Below are positions 33,884 through 42,949 of a stretch of 64,000 bases of DNA, one piece after another. Where the stretch lies: positions 177,788 to 241,787 of the forward strand of contig NZ_QEIG01000018.1 of the NCBI RefSeq assembly GCF_014324365.1. The letters are read 5' to 3'. The translations under genes were made by a program, and so were the position numbers. Position 1 is the first letter of the stretch. Each line of letters starts with the position of its first letter. The DNA is from Algoriphagus sp. AK58 (lineage in GTDB: Bacteria > Bacteroidota > Bacteroidia > Cytophagales > Cyclobacteriaceae). Below the pieces are notes generated by a model that saw only the letters and a list, made by a program, of their open reading frames with translations, was not told where the DNA came from and searched no databases.

Positions 33884-34987
33884 TCACCCTAGAGCCTGAT
33901 CCATATCCTCCAGCAAATCATCCGTATGCTCCAAGCCAACAGAAACCCGAAGTAAGTTTGGGGGAGTCAAGGTGTCAGGACCTTCCACTGCTGCTCTTCG
34001 CTCGATCAGACTTTCCACTCCTCCCAAACTGGTGGCATTGACAAAATAGTTCAGCTTAGACACTACAAGATCGGCATCTTCTGCTCCGCCTTTTACGGTA
34101 AATGAAACTACGCCACCAAAGCCACTCATCTGGCTGGCCGCAATAGCATGTCCCGGATGAGACTTCAAACCCGGATAAAAAACTTTCTCTACATGGGGAT
34201 GATTAAGGAGAAACTCCGCTAAGATCATCGCATGCTCCGCATGACCTTTCATCCGATAGGCCAACGTACGGATGCTTCGGGTCAACCAATAACAATCCGC
34301 AGGAGAAGGCACTGCCCCGCCTACACGTTGAACGATTCGGATTTTGTCCCAAAAGGAATCTTTTTCCTTGGTGATTAATGCTCCTCCTAGAATGTCCGAA
34401 TGTCCTCCAAAATACTTGGTACTGCTGTGCATCACGATATCCGCACCCAAATCCAGGGGATTTTGGAATACCGGAGTAGCAAATGTATTGTCACAGGCTA
34501 AAATCGCCCCCTGAGCTTTCGCCAATTGGGCAATGGCTCGAATATCTGTAATCTTCAAAAGAGGATTGGAAGGGGTTTCTATCCAAAAGAGCTTGGTGTT
34601 GGGACGAACGGCATTTTTGACTGCTTCCAGATTACTCATATCCACAAAAGTCACCTCCAAAACTCCCGCAAAAAGTTGCACCATGGAATTATGCAAGCCG
34701 TGGTACATGTCGTTTGGCGCGATGATATGAGATCCGGGCTCAAGGGCCTGGTAAACGGCCGTACCTGCTGCATTTCCTGAGGAAAACGCTGCGGCATCCG
34801 CGCCTTTCTCCATCGCTGCAAGCACTTCTTCCAAGGCAGTCCGGTTGGGATTTCCTGCACGGGTGTAGAGCATATTCCCCTCATTCCCGTGTTCAAAGGT
34901 GGTACTCAAGGTAATGGGCTGCACCACAGGGGCATTTTTGTCCGTGATGTGATTGCCTTTATGGATGGTCAGGGTTTCGAATTTCAT
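33884..34987 (-). CDS. Cystathionine gamma-synthase / gamma-lyase family PLP enzyme
   Basis: The 367-residue enzyme belongs to the Cys/Met metabolism PLP family. YTRAGNPNRTALEEVLAAME, FSSGNAAGTA, ETPSNPLLKITDI, the aspartate in CDNTFATPVFQ and the PLP lysine K191 in HSSTKYFGGHSDILGG are all seen. The family includes cystathionine gamma-synthase, cystathionine gamma/beta-lyase and methionine gamma-lyase. These cannot be separated by eye. No methionine genes are adjacent. Confidence 0.88.
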   Translation of the reverse strand: MKFETLTIHKGNHITDKNAPVVQPITLSTTFEHGNEGNMLYTRAGNPNRTALEEVLAAMEKGADAAAFSSGNAAGTAVYQALEPGSHIIAPNDMYHGLHNSMVQLFAGVLEVTFVDMSNLEAVKNAVRPNTKLFWIETPSNPLLKITDIRAIAQLAKAQGAILACDNTFATPVFQNPLDLGADIVMHSSTKYFGGHSDILGGALITKEKDSFWDKIRIVQRVGGAVPSPADCYWLTRSIRTLAYRMKGHAEHAMILAEFLLNHPHVEKVFYPGLKSHPGHAIAASQMSGFGGVVSFTVKGGAEDADLVVSKLNYFVNATSLGGVESLIERRAAVEGPDTLTPPNLLRVSVGLEHTDDLLEDMDQALG

Positions 34988-35057
34988 AGGTCAAGTTTCT
35001 TACAGGTCAATTTAGGAAAGACAAACTCAGGAAGGAAAGCATTTAGTCACAAAAGGA

Positions 35058-35093
35058 AAACAAAAAAGCCCGGCGGTAAGGCCGGGCTTGATT
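35058..35093 (-). terminator. Terminator of the DUF4293 gene
   Basis: The minus strand reads AAGCCCGGCC, TTACC, GCCGGGCTT and six T. Confidence 0.8.
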
Positions 35094-35095
35094 TG

Positions 35096-35572
35096 CTATC
35101 TGATCCGATCTACTGAACGGACCAGTGCTTCATCTTTCTTGATAAATCGGTTAGCCAGCATATTCATCACCATAGCTACCAAAATCGACCAAAAACCGAT
35201 CTCGTAGCTTCCTCCATCTTGGGCTTGGATACTGGAATTGATACCGTTGGTAGTCAGAAAAGTGGCCGCTACCAAAGAAACCATGACCAGGGAATTGATC
35301 ATGTTGAGCAGCATCTGACGCGAACGGGTTCGGTATTGGAAAATCGAAATCATGGCCAAAAGCCCTGCAAAGGCCGCCAAGGCTCCGAGGTACCACTTGG
35401 AGGAGGTTTGAATCACCTCCCCGTTTGCATCTAAATTGGATAGAGTGAATGCCGTGAGATTCCAAGTATCGCCTTGTGTGCCTCCTGTTTGGTTCCAAAG
35501 CTCAGTACCGATGGTCACACCCATGGCTACGGCAACAAGGAAAAGAAATATCGTTTGAACGCGCTGAATCAT
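35096..35572 (-). CDS. DUF4293 family membrane protein
   Basis: A 158-residue protein with four hydrophobic segments: IFLFLVAVAMGVTIG (about 8-23), WYLGALAAFAGLLAMISIF (about 60-80), a helix at 90-108 and a last one at about 126-144. The N terminus MIQRVQTIFLF and the RTRSRQMLLNMINS loop are typical of DUF4293, known only in Bacteroidota. The function is unknown. It is divergent from truA. Confidence 0.85.
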   Translation of the reverse strand: MIQRVQTIFLFLVAVAMGVTIGTELWNQTGGTQGDTWNLTAFTLSNLDANGEVIQTSSKWYLGALAAFAGLLAMISIFQYRTRSRQMLLNMINSLVMVSLVAATFLTTNGINSSIQAQDGGSYEIGFWSILVAMVMNMLANRFIKKDEALVRSVDRIR

Positions 35573-35658
35573 GATGGTTTAAATTTTGGGCAAAGAAAAA
35601 GCCTTCCCCCCGGAATATCAAGAAAACAAATCTCGGCGGGCGAATTGATTGGGAATAG

Positions 35659-35668
35659 TATCTTTGCG
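35659..35668 (+). promoter_or_regulatory. Promoter -7 box (TATCTTTG) with very short truA leader
   Basis: TATCTTTG ends about 7 bases before the truA ATG, so the transcript would have almost no leader. Confidence 0.5.
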
Positions 35669-35673
35669 CCTGC

Positions 35674-36435
35674 ATGAACGAGATGACAATTCGGTATTTT
35701 CTGGAACTGAGTTACCATGGAGGTCCATTTCACGGATGGCAGATCCAGCAAAATGCCTTTACCGTACAGGAATGTATAGAAAAAGCGCTCAGCACGTATT
35801 TCAGAGAACCGATTTTCATCATGGGAAGCGGCAGAACCGACACAGGTGTCCATGCAAGCATGCAGGTTTGCCATTTTGACTTAAAAAATCAGATCCCAAG
35901 CGAAAATTTCCTGAAAGCAATCAATGCCATCCTTCCAAAAGAAATTGCCATCCGCTCAGTCCGAAGAGTAAAACCGGATGCTCATGCCCGATTTGATGCA
36001 ATAAAGCGATCTTATTTCTACAGAATTACATTCTCCAAAAATCCTTTCTTGGAAGGCTTGGCTTGGCAACTTTTTCATCATCCTGATGTGGACAAAATGA
36101 ATGAAGCGGCTCAAATCCTCCTTCAACACGAGGATTTTGAGTGCTTTAGCAAAGTCCATACGGAAGTCAATCATTTCCGTTGCAAGATTTATGAAGCACA
36201 TTGGGAACAAAAAGATAACCAATTGTTATTCCATATTACCGCAAATCGCTTTTTGCGTGGGATGGTACGGGCAATTGTAGGAACTTTGCTTGAAATTGGA
36301 TTTGGCCATAAGCAAGTCGAAGACCTTGAGCGCATCATTTTATCCAAAGACCGAACTCAGGCAGGAAAAGCAGCTCCAGCCAAAGGACTGTATTTGAGCC
36401 TAATCGAATATCCATCAGACATTTACCTAGACTAA
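35674..36435 (+). CDS. truA: tRNA pseudouridine(38-40) synthase
   Basis: The 253-residue enzyme isomerises uridines 38-40 in the anticodon arm of tRNAs. Motifs: RYFLELSYHGGPFHGWQIQ, the catalytic aspartate D56 in GSGRTDTGVHA, DFECFSKVHTEVNHFRCKIY and FLRGMVRAIVGTLLEIG. Length is normal. The ABC exporter gene begins 7 bases downstream, so both may share a transcript. Confidence 0.96.
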   Translation: MNEMTIRYFLELSYHGGPFHGWQIQQNAFTVQECIEKALSTYFREPIFIMGSGRTDTGVHASMQVCHFDLKNQIPSENFLKAINAILPKEIAIRSVRRVKPDAHARFDAIKRSYFYRITFSKNPFLEGLAWQLFHHPDVDKMNEAAQILLQHEDFECFSKVHTEVNHFRCKIYEAHWEQKDNQLLFHITANRFLRGMVRAIVGTLLEIGFGHKQVEDLERIILSKDRTQAGKAAPAKGLYLSLIEYPSDIYLD

Positions 36436-36442
36436 TCAGGCT

Positions 36443-38215
36443 TTGAGCTTAGAAAAAGAAAAAGAGTCCTCCGGGGAAATTATAGACATGAAAGTCTTGA
36501 GACAGCTTTATACCTATGTAAAGCCCTATCAAGCTCAGTTCTATTTTTTGGTTTTTCTCACGATCGCCTTGGCGATATTGGCTCCTACCCGACCCTACTA
36601 CATCCAAGTCGCCATTGATGAATATGTCGCGGTGGGTGATACGGCTGGTTTAATTCAGATCATCTACATCTTGGTAGGCCTGATGGTTGTACAGGCAGTC
36701 GCTCAATGGGCCCACACCTACTATTCAGGCTGGATCGGTCAGGTCATCATCAAAGATATCCGAGCACGGCTCTACAAGCACCTACTTAAACTCCGACTGA
36801 AATTTTTTGACAATACTCCGATAGGAAGACTGGTTACTCGAAATGTATCAGATATTGAAACACTCGCCGATGTCTTCAGTGAAGGCTTGGCGGCCATACT
36901 TGGAGATTTGCTGCAGATCATTACGATTTTGGGCGTAATGTTCTATATCGACTGGAAGTTGACCTTGGTCAGCTTGAGTACGCTGCCCCTCCTGATCATT
37001 TCCACCTATGTCTTCAAAGAAAAAATCAAGGTCACTTTCAACGATGTACGAAATGCGGTTTCTAACCTGAATTCCTTTTTGCAAGAGCACATTACAGGGA
37101 TGAACATCGTGCAGATTTTCAATCGGGAGAAGCGAGAATACGAGAAATTCAAAGAAATCAACCGGGAGCACCGTGCAGCGCACATTCGTTCCGTATTGTA
37201 TTATTCCGTGTATTTTCCTGTGGCTGAGATCATCCAAGCCATCGGGATCGGCCTGGTGGTATGGTATGGAGCAGTAGGTGTGCTAGGACTGGAATTGCAG
37301 ATAGGTGTACTGATTTCCTTTATCATGTACCTGCAGCTGTTCTTCAGACCGATAAGGATGATAGCTGACCGGTTCAACACACTGCAAATGGGTGTAGTAA
37401 GCTCCTCAAGGATTTTCAAATTACTTGCCTCCACAGAGCATATTGCCAATGAAGGCAATTTCAAACCTGAGAAAATTCAGGGGAACATCAAGCTAGAAAA
37501 TGTTTGGTTTGCCTACAATGACGAGGAGTATGTCCTCAAAGACATCAGCTTTGAAGTCAAAAAAGGGCAGACCATCGCTTTGGTTGGAGCTACCGGGGCT
37601 GGCAAATCCTCCATCATCAACCTGATTTCAAGATTCTACGAAATCAACAAAGGCCACATTTACATAGACGGGACAGATATTCGAGACTTTGAATTGGGAG
37701 CTCTAAGAAAGCACATCGGCGTGGTGCTGCAGGACGTGTTTCTTTTCTCCAACAGTATCTATCACAACATCACCCTCGGCAATCCTTCCATTTCCAAAGA
37801 ACAGGTAATGGAAGCTGCTGAGCTTGTTGGAGCCCGAAAATTCATTGAAAAACTCCCCGGAGGATTGGACTACAATGTAATGGAGCGAGGCTCTACCCTA
37901 TCTGTAGGTCAGCGACAACTGATTTCTTTCGTTCGGGCCATGGTATACAACCCTGAGATCCTGATTCTGGATGAAGCGACTTCCTCCGTGGATACTGAAA
38001 CTGAAGAGTTGATCCAAGAGTCAATCGAGAAGATGATGAAAGGAAGGACTTCCATCGTCATTGCACACAGGCTGTCCACTATTCAAAAAGCAGATCAAAT
38101 TTTAGTCCTTCATAAAGGAGAAATCGTAGAAACAGGCACCCATGAATCACTCTTGGAAAAAGGCGGTTACTACACCCAGTTGCACCAAATGCAACTCAAA
38201 ATGATGGCTATTTAA
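36443..38215 (+). CDS. ABC exporter, fused permease and ATPase (MsbA/MDR type)
   Basis: A 590-residue half-transporter. Six membrane helices lie in residues 25-330 with the EKREYEKFKEINREHRAAHI coupling region. The nucleotide-binding domain follows: Walker A GATGAGKSS (382-390), signature LSVGQRQ (486-492), Walker B ILILDEATSSVD and the H-loop IAHRLSTI. It works as a dimer and exports lipids or drugs. The TTG at 36443 gives the longest frame. The ATG at 36488 (MKVLRQLYTYVK) is an equally plausible start. Confidence 0.93.
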   Translation: MSLEKEKESSGEIIDMKVLRQLYTYVKPYQAQFYFLVFLTIALAILAPTRPYYIQVAIDEYVAVGDTAGLIQIIYILVGLMVVQAVAQWAHTYYSGWIGQVIIKDIRARLYKHLLKLRLKFFDNTPIGRLVTRNVSDIETLADVFSEGLAAILGDLLQIITILGVMFYIDWKLTLVSLSTLPLLIISTYVFKEKIKVTFNDVRNAVSNLNSFLQEHITGMNIVQIFNREKREYEKFKEINREHRAAHIRSVLYYSVYFPVAEIIQAIGIGLVVWYGAVGVLGLELQIGVLISFIMYLQLFFRPIRMIADRFNTLQMGVVSSSRIFKLLASTEHIANEGNFKPEKIQGNIKLENVWFAYNDEEYVLKDISFEVKKGQTIALVGATGAGKSSIINLISRFYEINKGHIYIDGTDIRDFELGALRKHIGVVLQDVFLFSNSIYHNITLGNPSISKEQVMEAAELVGARKFIEKLPGGLDYNVMERGSTLSVGQRQLISFVRAMVYNPEILILDEATSSVDTETEELIQESIEKMMKGRTSIVIAHRLSTIQKADQILVLHKGEIVETGTHESLLEKGGYYTQLHQMQLKMMAI

Positions 38216-38238
38216 TTTGTGATACTAAACCAACTTCT

Positions 38239-38823
38239 ATGAAAATTAAGTTTCTGTTTGTCTTTCTCCTGATCCCTTTAGCTGGGTTTTCACAGGAAAG
38301 AGGAGCCGGAATTCGGTTGGGAGAACCTTTTTCCCTCACTTACAAGGACTTTCTAGATGATTACCTTTCCTTTGAAGTAATGCTTGGTGCAGGAAGTCCA
38401 AACGGAAAGGATTACTACCAACGATCTTTCGAAAACAACCCTCCTTCTTCCAACGCATTTTACCTGAACCATTCTGCTTCAAGAGGAATCTCCCTGAATG
38501 GAAGAATGGCGCTACACGAAGACATAACCGACATGTTTGAAATCACCCAGGGATATTTGTTGGGCTATGTAGGCGCTGGTGCTCAATTGCGGACGACATA
38601 CATCGATTACAGCTATTTTCTCAGCCCTAACTTGCCCGGCAACCCTGTATTGAGTGAAAAAAGAACCAATATTGATTTTGGTCCGGAGGCTTTTGCTGGG
38701 GCTGAGTATTATTTTGATGAGACGCCCATCAGCGTGTTTGCGGAGATTGGTTTTTTTCTTGAACTCATCGACCGAGTCAACTTCAAAGGACAGGGAGGAA
38801 TCGGGGTCAGATATTTGTTTTGA
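38239..38823 (+). CDS. Small exported beta-barrel protein
   Basis: A 194-residue protein with a signal peptide (FLFVFLLIPLAGFSQ). Beta-strand pattern RGAGIRLGEPFSLTYKDF, a gap-rich middle part and a final strand GGIGVRYLF, typical of small barrels. The function is unknown. It begins 23 bases after the ABC transporter gene and ends 3 bases before the next gene, so they may be cotranscribed. Confidence 0.6.
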   Translation: MKIKFLFVFLLIPLAGFSQERGAGIRLGEPFSLTYKDFLDDYLSFEVMLGAGSPNGKDYYQRSFENNPPSSNAFYLNHSASRGISLNGRMALHEDITDMFEITQGYLLGYVGAGAQLRTTYIDYSYFLSPNLPGNPVLSEKRTNIDFGPEAFAGAEYYFDETPISVFAEIGFFLELIDRVNFKGQGGIGVRYLF

Positions 38824-38826
38824 TTG

Positions 38827-39339
38827 ATGAAAAAGATTGGAATATTCGGCATAGCATCAGCCATCACCTTAGCAGTGGCATGCTATTTTTTCATCCAGCT
38901 GGGAGGAAATAACCCTATTGAAATTACCCTCATTGAAGGGAATCCTGAGACATTAGCCGGAAAGACCTTCAAGGGTATCCCCCAGGACAAAAAACTGGAG
39001 GAAACTTTCAAAGCTATTGAAACGCAGCAATCGCTAAATCCCGGATCAAAAATTCACACCATTTACTACATCGAACCCGCTGGAAAATTAGATACAATGG
39101 AGGTTTTTGTGGGCCTTAATCTTCCTTTTGCCTCAGGAGAATTGGAACCTAAATCCTTCCAAGAAAGTCGTTATTTAGTGGCAAAAGTGAGTGCCAATAA
39201 GTGGGTTATGCCCGGTCCAAATAAAGTCAAAGCCAAGCTGGAAGAATTTGCCCAGGAAAACAAAGTGAAGTTGAGTGGGATTTTTATCGATAAGATTATC
39301 AGCGAGACAGAAGTCCATGTGATCGCACCCATAAAATAG
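38827..39339 (+). CDS. Membrane-anchored or exported hypothetical protein
   Basis: From the ATG at 38827 the protein has 170 residues. A hydrophobic N-terminal segment (IGIFGIASAITLAVACYFFI) is either a signal anchor or an uncleaved signal. The rest is soluble with no recognised domain. The core includes VFVGLNLPFASGELEPKSF. A TTG 3 bases earlier is rejected because ATG follows immediately. Confidence 0.6.
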   Translation: MKKIGIFGIASAITLAVACYFFIQLGGNNPIEITLIEGNPETLAGKTFKGIPQDKKLEETFKAIETQQSLNPGSKIHTIYYIEPAGKLDTMEVFVGLNLPFASGELEPKSFQESRYLVAKVSANKWVMPGPNKVKAKLEEFAQENKVKLSGIFIDKIISETEVHVIAPIK

Positions 39340-39402
39340 CTTTATTTTTTCTCAAACCTTGGCACGATCCATGCCGTGGAAAGCTCATAAACTAACTCAA
39401 CT

Positions 39403-39945
39403 ATGAAAAAAATAGCCGCGATTTTGGGGTTGATTACCTTGGTAGCTTTTCAATCCTGCGAAGGGCCAATGGGGCCGATCGGACCAGAAGGACCCCAGGG
39501 TCCCCAAGGACAACCGGGAGTAAATATTGTCAGTGAAGTATTCCAAGTGGATGTTGACTTTACCGAGGCAAACAATTTTGAGCGAATCTTTGATTTCAAC
39601 CCCAGGATTGTTGAAAGCGATGTGGTATTGGCTTTTATCAGGTGGGAAACCAATGGACAAACTCCCATTTGGAGAGCTCTTCCTCAAACAGTATTTTTCA
39701 ATGAGGGCGTGCTAATGTACAATTACGATTTCACCAGAGACGACTTTAGACTGTTTTTGGATGGCCCAATTGATTACAGAACTCTGAGCGCAGACTGGAC
39801 AAGGGGTCAACGATTTAGAATTGTAGTGGTACCAGGAGATTTTGCCGGAGCCCGTATCGATTGGACTGACTACGAGGCGGTAACCAAAATGCTTGGTATT
39901 GAAGAAAAGGACTTTCTAGAGTCTCAACTCCAACCTAGAGATTGA
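39403..39945 (+). CDS. Lipoprotein with a collagen-like Gly-X-Y stretch
   Basis: The 180-residue protein has a lipobox AFQSC (lipidated C19). Six Gly-X-Y triplets follow at about 21-38 (GPMGPIGPEGPQ and GPQGQPG). The C-terminal 140 residues form a beta-rich domain without a recognised family (VDVDFTEANNFERIF, ADWTRGQRFRIVVVPGDF). Collagen-like linkers of this type are common in Cytophagales lipoproteins and probably hold the domain off the membrane. Confidence 0.75.
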   Translation: MKKIAAILGLITLVAFQSCEGPMGPIGPEGPQGPQGQPGVNIVSEVFQVDVDFTEANNFERIFDFNPRIVESDVVLAFIRWETNGQTPIWRALPQTVFFNEGVLMYNYDFTRDDFRLFLDGPIDYRTLSADWTRGQRFRIVVVPGDFAGARIDWTDYEAVTKMLGIEEKDFLESQLQPRD

Positions 39946-39966
39946 GGTCTTAACAAAATAAACTCA

Positions 39967-40000
39967 AACAGAGCCATCGGAAAGACGGCTCTGTTTTTTT
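39967..40000 (+). terminator. Terminator of the collagen-like lipoprotein gene
   Basis: The stem ACAGAGCC/GGCTCTGT is followed by seven T. Confidence 0.8.
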
Positions 40001-40038
40001 ATGTGTGATTTTATCCTTCCCAAATAAAATTCCGAGCC

Positions 40039-40046
40039 TATCTTTG
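40039..40046 (+). promoter_or_regulatory. Promoter -7 box (TATCTTTG) with near-leaderless hemE
   Basis: TATCTTTG ends 4 bases before the hemE ATG. The transcription start should fall at or just inside the coding region. Confidence 0.5.
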
Positions 40047-40050
40047 CGCC

Positions 40051-41076
40051 ATGCAACTCCAAAACGATCTGCTGCTCCGGGCAGCGAGAGGTGAAAAAAC
40101 CGAACGAACTCCAGTATGGCTGATGCGACAGGCGGGCCGAATCCTTCCGGAATACCGAGCTGTACGCGAATCTGTCAGTGGATTTATTGAATTGGCGCAG
40201 ACTCCCGAGCTAGCCGCCGAGGTGACTATCCAGCCTGTAGACATTCTGGGTGTGGATGCTGCCATCATTTTTTCGGATATCCTGGTGATCCCAGAAGCCA
40301 TGGGCTTGCCTTATGAGATGGTGGAAAAGAGAGGACCTTGGTTTCCTGCCAATGTCCGATCCGAAACTGACCTAAAAAAACTCCGAGTGGCAGACGGAGA
40401 CAATGACCTGAAGTATGTGATTGATGCCATTCATATCACCAAGAAAAACCTCAACGGCCGAGTTCCTTTGATAGGTTTTGCAGGAGCTCCTTGGACGATT
40501 TTTGCCTACATGGTAGAAGGAAGCGGGAGCAAGACCTTCTCCAAATCCAGAGAAATGCTCTATCGTGAGCCTGTTTTCTCCCACAAGTTACTTCAGCTGA
40601 TCACTGACTCTACCATCAATTATCTGAAAGCTCAGATCCGTGCAGGAGCAGATTTGGTTCAGATTTTTGACAGCTGGGCCGGAATCTTGGGACCAAAGCA
40701 ATACCAAGAGTTTTCCTTGAATTACATCTCTCAAATTTGTGATGCTATTACCGAAGTTCCGGTGACGGTTTTTGCCAAAGGAGCATTTTTTGCCAGAGAA
40801 GAAATGGCTAAACTGAACTGCGAAACAATTGGACTGGACTGGAACATGGGCATCGAAGAGTCCAGAAAGCTAATTGGCCCAAATAAAACCTTACAGGGCA
40901 ATCTTGATCCAGCTGCCCTTTATGGCAATCCAGAACAGGTAAGAGCCGCAACCATAGAAATGATGGAGGAATTCCGGGGAGCCAGACACATTGCCAATCT
41001 GGGTCATGGGGTGTATCCTGACATTGATCCGGAGATGGTCAAAATATTCATTCAAACCGTCAAAGAGTTCCAATAA
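40051..41076 (+). CDS. hemE: Uroporphyrinogen decarboxylase
   Basis: The 341-residue enzyme removes four carboxyl groups from uroporphyrinogen III to give coproporphyrinogen III. Signatures: [20 protein letters not shown] (N-terminal arginines), [30 protein letters not shown] and [15 protein letters not shown], and the C-terminal [13 protein letters not shown]. Length and motifs are normal. hemC (4.6 kb) and hemB (49.6 kb) are separate. Confidence 0.97.
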   Translation: MQLQNDLLLRAARGEKTERTPVWLMRQAGRILPEYRAVRESVSGFIELAQTPELAAEVTIQPVDILGVDAAIIFSDILVIPEAMGLPYEMVEKRGPWFPANVRSETDLKKLRVADGDNDLKYVIDAIHITKKNLNGRVPLIGFAGAPWTIFAYMVEGSGSKTFSKSREMLYREPVFSHKLLQLITDSTINYLKAQIRAGADLVQIFDSWAGILGPKQYQEFSLNYISQICDAITEVPVTVFAKGAFFAREEMAKLNCETIGLDWNMGIEESRKLIGPNKTLQGNLDPAALYGNPEQVRAATIEMMEEFRGARHIANLGHGVYPDIDPEMVKIFIQTVKEFQ

Positions 41077-41092
41077 GGGACTCAGAAACACC

Positions 41093-41119
41093 AAAAGGGG
41101 CCTCGAGGCCCCTTTTTTA
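41093..41119 (+). terminator. Terminator of hemE
   Basis: A perfect 10-bp hairpin AAAAGGGGCC/GGCCCCTTTT with a CGA-type loop and a T-run. Confidence 0.85.
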
Positions 41120-41319
41120 TTATAAGGCAATTTTAATAAATATTTTTTATGATTTACAAAAACAATAATTATTAAGTCATTTTTTTACATTTTTTTCAAT
41201 GAAAATGTTTTTTCTTTAGAAACTTGATTTTATTTTCAACCAGATTTTGATTTTAAAACAAGTATTAAATCAGAACTGCATCAATTTTAAACCTATTTCA
41301 AACCTTTAAACACTAATTC

Positions 41320-42063
41320 ATGAAAAACATGTTCAAAATCAAACCAAATGGATTTAAATCCATTCTTTTTCTAGCATTTGGCTTGATCATGGCAGCAAAT
41401 CAGGCCATAGCTCAAGAGGAAAAGCAGTTCAACTTCTCGGTTGCCCTGAATTCCGATCAATTTTTCGGATTCTACCCTACCTTCCAGGGTTCCTATGGGT
41501 TTTCAGACAAGACTGCTTTGACTTTCTATGGTATCCACTGGGGAGGTGGCACAGGTGCTGCTTGGGGTAACTGGACCGAGTTCGGTTTGGGGGCCAACTT
41601 CCAAGCAGGCGAAGGACTATCCATCAATCCACAGATCGGGATTCTAAATGGAAATTTGCTGAGTTCGGGCACCGGTGGACCAGCTATTTTTGGTGACGGT
41701 ATCGTTCCCAACCTGACAGTAAACTTGTTGAAAGAAAAAGTGGAAGGTCAGTTCTACTTTGGATACTACGCGCCTTTACGCGATGAAGCTCCTGCCAATG
41801 GCACCACTTTGTCATACATTCACTATTGGCTCAACTTGGGTTATCGTGCAAGTGATTTCTTCTCTTTTGGGGCGCACTACGAGCATTTGATCAACTCAGG
41901 AGGATCCGATGGCAGAGCATCAACAGATGTATATCAGTGGCTTGGACCTTACGTGCAGTTCAGCAAGCCTACAGGCGGACTATTTGCCAGATTCTCCTTT
42001 GGCACCGACTTGGTAGAAGGCAACGATTCCTTCTTCAAGCTGGCCACCGGATTCAGCTTCTAA
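41320..42063 (+). CDS. Exported beta-barrel-like protein (DUF6733-like)
   Basis: A 247-residue protein with a signal peptide (cleavage near AIAQ). The mature part has repeated amphipathic strands: FNFSVALNSDQFFGFYPTFQ, TALTFYGIHWGGGTG and WTEFGLGANF, and ends GNDSFFKLATGFSF. This pattern fits a small barrel. It resembles DUF6733 proteins of Bacteroidota; I am not certain of that family name. The 240-base upstream region is very A/T-rich. Confidence 0.6.
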   Translation: MKNMFKIKPNGFKSILFLAFGLIMAANQAIAQEEKQFNFSVALNSDQFFGFYPTFQGSYGFSDKTALTFYGIHWGGGTGAAWGNWTEFGLGANFQAGEGLSINPQIGILNGNLLSSGTGGPAIFGDGIVPNLTVNLLKEKVEGQFYFGYYAPLRDEAPANGTTLSYIHYWLNLGYRASDFFSFGAHYEHLINSGGSDGRASTDVYQWLGPYVQFSKPTGGLFARFSFGTDLVEGNDSFFKLATGFSF

Positions 42064-42083
42064 TCAGACAACCAACGTTACAA

Positions 42084-42119
42084 GAACCAAAAAGCCGGGA
42101 CGACATATTCCCGGCTTTT
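42084..42119. terminator. Bidirectional terminator between convergent genes
   Basis: The stem AAAAAGCCGGGA/TCCCGGCTTTT serves the beta-barrel gene (plus) and the MOSC gene (minus). Confidence 0.7.
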
Positions 42120-42142
42120 GTATTTTCAGTTAGTTAAGGCTT

Positions 42143-42949
42143 CTACATGGGGATCAATTCATCCCCAATCTTTACGCATCCTCCACTTAAAGCCACCACA
42201 TTTTGGCCAAACATGACCTTATTATTCACCGTTCGGTAAGTCGCTAAGGTTTTGAGCGGTTCTTTACCTTTTTCTCCCGTTTCCTGATCCACAGTAGTCA
42301 GCACACAGCGCGCGCAGGGTTTCACGATCTGAAACTCAACCGATCCGATCCGAATCTTGCGCAGCTTATCCTCCAGATAAGGTTCGCCTCCGGAAAAAAC
42401 CAAATTGGGACGAAAGCGATTCATCGGCACATGCGACTCCAATCTGGAGTTTAACTCATTCAAAGAAGATTGCCCTATAATCAAATAAGGCATTCCATCT
42501 GCAAAACTCACCGACTCTCCATTGACCGCATAGCGCGGATCCACTTTGCGTTGAGAAGATTCCGGCATTACCACCAGATCCACATCAAAACCCAGAAAAT
42601 CAGAAAACCAACGCCCAACTGACTCGGAAACCACCTTTCCAATTACCTGATCATCCCAAATCACTACAGGAACATCTGGTCCCTTGGCCAAATCAAAAGG
42701 AATGAATAGTGATTTTTGAGCCTGCTTTTTATGAAAAACCAAGAGTCCATTTTCTTGGATTTCCACTTGAAGTAAGGCTAGCGATGAAAACTCTCTTTGG
42801 GAAACAAACCTCCCCGCCTTATCTATCAGCATCCATCTTCGGTCATATTGAAACCCCTTCTCCTCCACTCGGGCTTCTTCCAGCCTGATTCCTCCCAAAG
42901 ACTTGATGGGATAGATAAAAATATCCTGTAGTAGTAATTTATCGTTCAT
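42143..42949 (-). CDS. MOSC domain protein with N-terminal beta barrel (YcbX/mARC type)
   Basis: A 268-residue protein. The MOSC_N barrel (YPIKSLGGIRLEEARVEEKG, FQYDRRWMLID) is followed by the MOSC domain, with Moco-ligand cysteines C212 and C215 in KPCARCVLTTVDQETG and MNRFRPNLVF. Relatives bind sulfurated molybdenum cofactor and reduce N-hydroxylated bases or act with other Moco enzymes. The ferredoxin domain of full-length YcbX is absent. Confidence 0.88.
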   Translation of the reverse strand: MNDKLLLQDIFIYPIKSLGGIRLEEARVEEKGFQYDRRWMLIDKAGRFVSQREFSSLALLQVEIQENGLLVFHKKQAQKSLFIPFDLAKGPDVPVVIWDDQVIGKVVSESVGRWFSDFLGFDVDLVVMPESSQRKVDPRYAVNGESVSFADGMPYLIIGQSSLNELNSRLESHVPMNRFRPNLVFSGGEPYLEDKLRKIRIGSVEFQIVKPCARCVLTTVDQETGEKGKEPLKTLATYRTVNNKVMFGQNVVALSGGCVKIGDELIPM

